A stretch of DNA of 64,000 bases from positions 1 through 64,000 of the forward strand of contig NZ_JACIGI010000017.1 in assembly GCF_014197795.1 (NCBI RefSeq), read 5' to 3'. Source of the DNA: Roseospira goensis (GTDB taxonomy: Bacteria; Pseudomonadota; Alphaproteobacteria; Rhodospirillales; Rhodospirillaceae). A program made the translations under genes and the position numbers. The notes under the pieces were generated by a model, which saw only the letters and a program-made list of their open reading frames with translations, searched no databases and was not told the DNA's origin. This document shows positions 62,619-64,000 of this stretch, in pieces (position 1 is the first letter of the stretch; every line of letters begins with the position of its first letter).

Positions 62619-63101
62619 GTCCCCCCTTCCTTGGGTGCGGGCCGGCGCCTCCGTCACGGGACGGACGCGCGGGCGTCGGATGGCGGATGAGCGGGCCGTC
62701 CTCGGACAACCGGCGGGATGCGCCGACGACGGGCGATCGGGCCGCGCACGACAAATCCCCCGGCGCGCGAGCCCAACGACGACGGCCCGAACATCATAAC
62801 GGCATTCCTCGGGTCAGGTCACCCCCTTGGCGGGCGGTTGTCGCCGGACTGACACGACGGCCGGTCGCCCGGGGCGGACGATCGGGCCATCGGGCCTTGC
62901 AATGATCGCGTCGGACGGGCACTTTGGTATGATAGTGCCCACTTCTTTAGAATGAGCCTTTTGGAATGAGCCTTGCCCGCTGACCCTTGCCAGCGAGGCC
63001 GTCCCGGGGCGGGGTCGGTGGGCAAGGCCGCCCGTGGTCCCGGATCCCGCAGCGTCGGGTCTGGTGGGTCGATGGGGGCGGGCCAGAGGAGGTGCCGAAC
63101 C
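62619..63101. other. Intergenic region between the trehalose cluster and the Phe/Pro-rich gene
   Basis: These 483 bases carry no supported gene. There is a patch with a direct repeat, GAATGAGCCTT twice (about 62951-62974), and TTTGGTATGATAG at 62925-62937, an extended -10-like sequence (TGGTATGAT) without a clear -35. These are the likely promoter elements of the plus-strand gene at 63102; the other end would drive pgmB. Confidence 0.4.
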
Positions 63102-63575
63102 ATGTTTCCGTTCTTCCCGTTCGGGTTCGTCCCGCCGTTTCCGTTCCTGTTCCCGTTCGCCGCGATGGCCGGCGGGCGGGCATTCGGCCTTGGTGCCACC
63201 GACGCCGAGACCGGGGACGGGGAGGGCGACGGGGCAGAGGCGCGCCCCGCCGGGCCGTCGTTCGGCCTCGCGCCGTCGGCACTGATGGGCATGGCGATGA
63301 TGCCGGCGATGGCGCCGTTCGCCCTCGGCAGCCGGCTGGCCCGGGCGGTCGAGGACGCCGGCCAGGTGGCCGCGCAGGTGCGCGAGTCCCTGCAGCGGGA
63401 CGAGGGGCCGGTGCACGTGATGGTCGGCGATCCGAACGGGCCGCTGGGCCTGGCCATCGGGCTGACCTTCATCAAGGGCACGGCGCGCCCGGCCCTGCGC
63501 GATGCCACGGCCACGGCATCCGCGCCGCGCCTGGAGGACATGGTGGACGTCACCCCGGCGCGACACCCCGCCTGA
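63102..63575 (+). CDS. Small protein with Phe/Pro-rich hydrophobic start (unknown)
   Basis: I do not recognise this 157-residue protein. AGGAGG lies nine bases before the ATG. Its first 25 residues, MFPFFPFGFVPPFPFLFPFA, form a Phe/Pro-repeat hydrophobic segment that is not a normal signal peptide or membrane helix. Then come an acidic linker, a short Met/Ala-rich helix (SALMGMAMMPAMAPFALGSR) and a C-terminal domain ending DMVDVTPARHPA. It could be membrane-associated or bind a hydrophobic surface. It stands between the pgmB gene and the OmpA-type gene. Confidence 0.6.
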   Translation: MFPFFPFGFVPPFPFLFPFAAMAGGRAFGLGATDAETGDGEGDGAEARPAGPSFGLAPSALMGMAMMPAMAPFALGSRLARAVEDAGQVAAQVRESLQRDEGPVHVMVGDPNGPLGLAIGLTFIKGTARPALRDATATASAPRLEDMVDVTPARHPA

Positions 63576-63668
63576 GCGCCGTCGCCGGCCGGCGGGAAGG
63601 GCTGGTCCTGTCCGCCGGGCGGCGGCCGCGGGAGCCCGGTCAACAGTCCGGTCCGTAGTCCAGCCTGG

Positions 63669-64000
63669 TCAGTAGTCCAGATAGATCTCGGCGCGGCGGT
63701 TGCCGGCCTCCCCGGTCGGCATGATCTCGTAGTACACCGGCTGGCTGTCCGAGACCGCGCCCACGTACAGGAAGCGGCCCGGCACGCCGGCGCTCATCAA
63801 CGCGTCGGCCACCCGGTTGGCGCGCGCCAGCGAGATGTTGAAGTTGACCAGCTTGTGGCGGGCGATGTCCATGGCCCCGGTGCGGCTGGAGGCATGCCCG
63901 ACCACCCGCACCACGCCGCCGTACTGCCGCTGCAGGGCCGCGACCTGCTCCAGCACCTGGCGGTCGCGGCCGGACAGACCGGCCGAGCCGTTGCCGAAGT
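63669..64000 (-). CDS. OmpA-family peptidoglycan-binding domain (partial, runs off window)
   Basis: The C-terminal part of an OmpA-like protein, entering from the right edge. The reading frame remains open to 64000. The visible ~110 residues include VVRVVGHASSRTGAMDIARH, LARANRVADALMSAGVPGRF and the final GEAGNRRAEIYLDY, the peptidoglycan-binding domain with Asp/Arg site residues. The start, signal and any N-terminal barrel or lipobox are outside the window. The stop codon precedes position 63669 on this strand. Confidence 0.9.
   Translation of the reverse strand, partial: FGNGSAGLSGRDRQVLEQVAALQRQYGGVVRVVGHASSRTGAMDIARHKLVNFNISLARANRVADALMSAGVPGRFLYVGAVSDSQPVYYEIMPTGEAGNRRAEIYLDY

Overview
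The window is about 70% G+C with dense, strongly GC-biased genes. Gene content points to a motile alphaproteobacterium, most likely Rhodospirillales. The reasons are a full-length CtrA next to fliI, the rph/hrcA-grpE arrangement, a TRAP dicarboxylate-type transporter, a choline/betaine (bet) operon and a RlmH-RsfS-NadD block. This placement is inferred from gene content and order only.

Layout. 1-8.7 kb: fliN, rpmE, a beta-barrel candidate, rph diverging from hrcA-grpE, a MEMO1-AMMECR1 fusion, then the nadD-rsfS-rlmH block on the minus strand. 9.7-16.7 kb: an Atm1-type ABC exporter, a large unrecognised exported protein and an ExeA-like ATPase. 17.1-21.0 kb: a complete TRAP transporter (dctP, dctQ, dctM) with a BON-domain lipoprotein. 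21.1-25.7 kb: thpR, a TesA-like esterase and a YbbA/YbbP-like ABC system. 25.7-34.9 kb: a GT87-like membrane protein, a DHFR-fold protein, an MT-A70-type methyltransferase, a histidine kinase, a CNT nucleoside transporter, an active/inactive M16 peptidase pair, a ribbon-helix-helix protein and an AhpD-like protein.

35.0-38.4 kb is the most accessory part. It holds an arsenic operon with an ArsR-ArsC fusion, a 26-codon remnant of the arsenic-operon GAPDH, and arsJ. It is followed by tRNA-Gln(CUG), the C-terminal stub of a tyrosine recombinase and a decayed ISAs1-type transposase. This is an integration scar at a tRNA gene.

38.5-43.1 kb: an M32 carboxypeptidase, a hypothetical protein, a MoxR ATPase without its usual VWA partner, and an alanine/glycine:Na+ symporter. 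43.8-53.0 kb is a methyl-group and betaine region. A DmdA/GcvT-like tetrahydrofolate methyltransferase, a MetF-like reductase and formate-THF ligase converge on an opposing operon betI-betB-betA-choX. Together they suggest choline -> glycine betaine -> demethylation, with the methyl group oxidised on THF to formate and ATP.

53.4-64 kb: fliI diverging from ctrA. Then comes a minus-strand trehalose cluster (pgmB, otsB, GH65, otsA, glk) able both to make trehalose and to break it by phosphorolysis, followed by a small Phe/Pro-rich protein and an OmpA-type domain cut by the window edge.

A family of dispersed imperfect palindromes (about 603, 1504, 7628, 41733, 53184 and 58240) runs through the intergenic DNA and is not explained by any gene. 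Short in-frame tandem repeats recur inside several genes.
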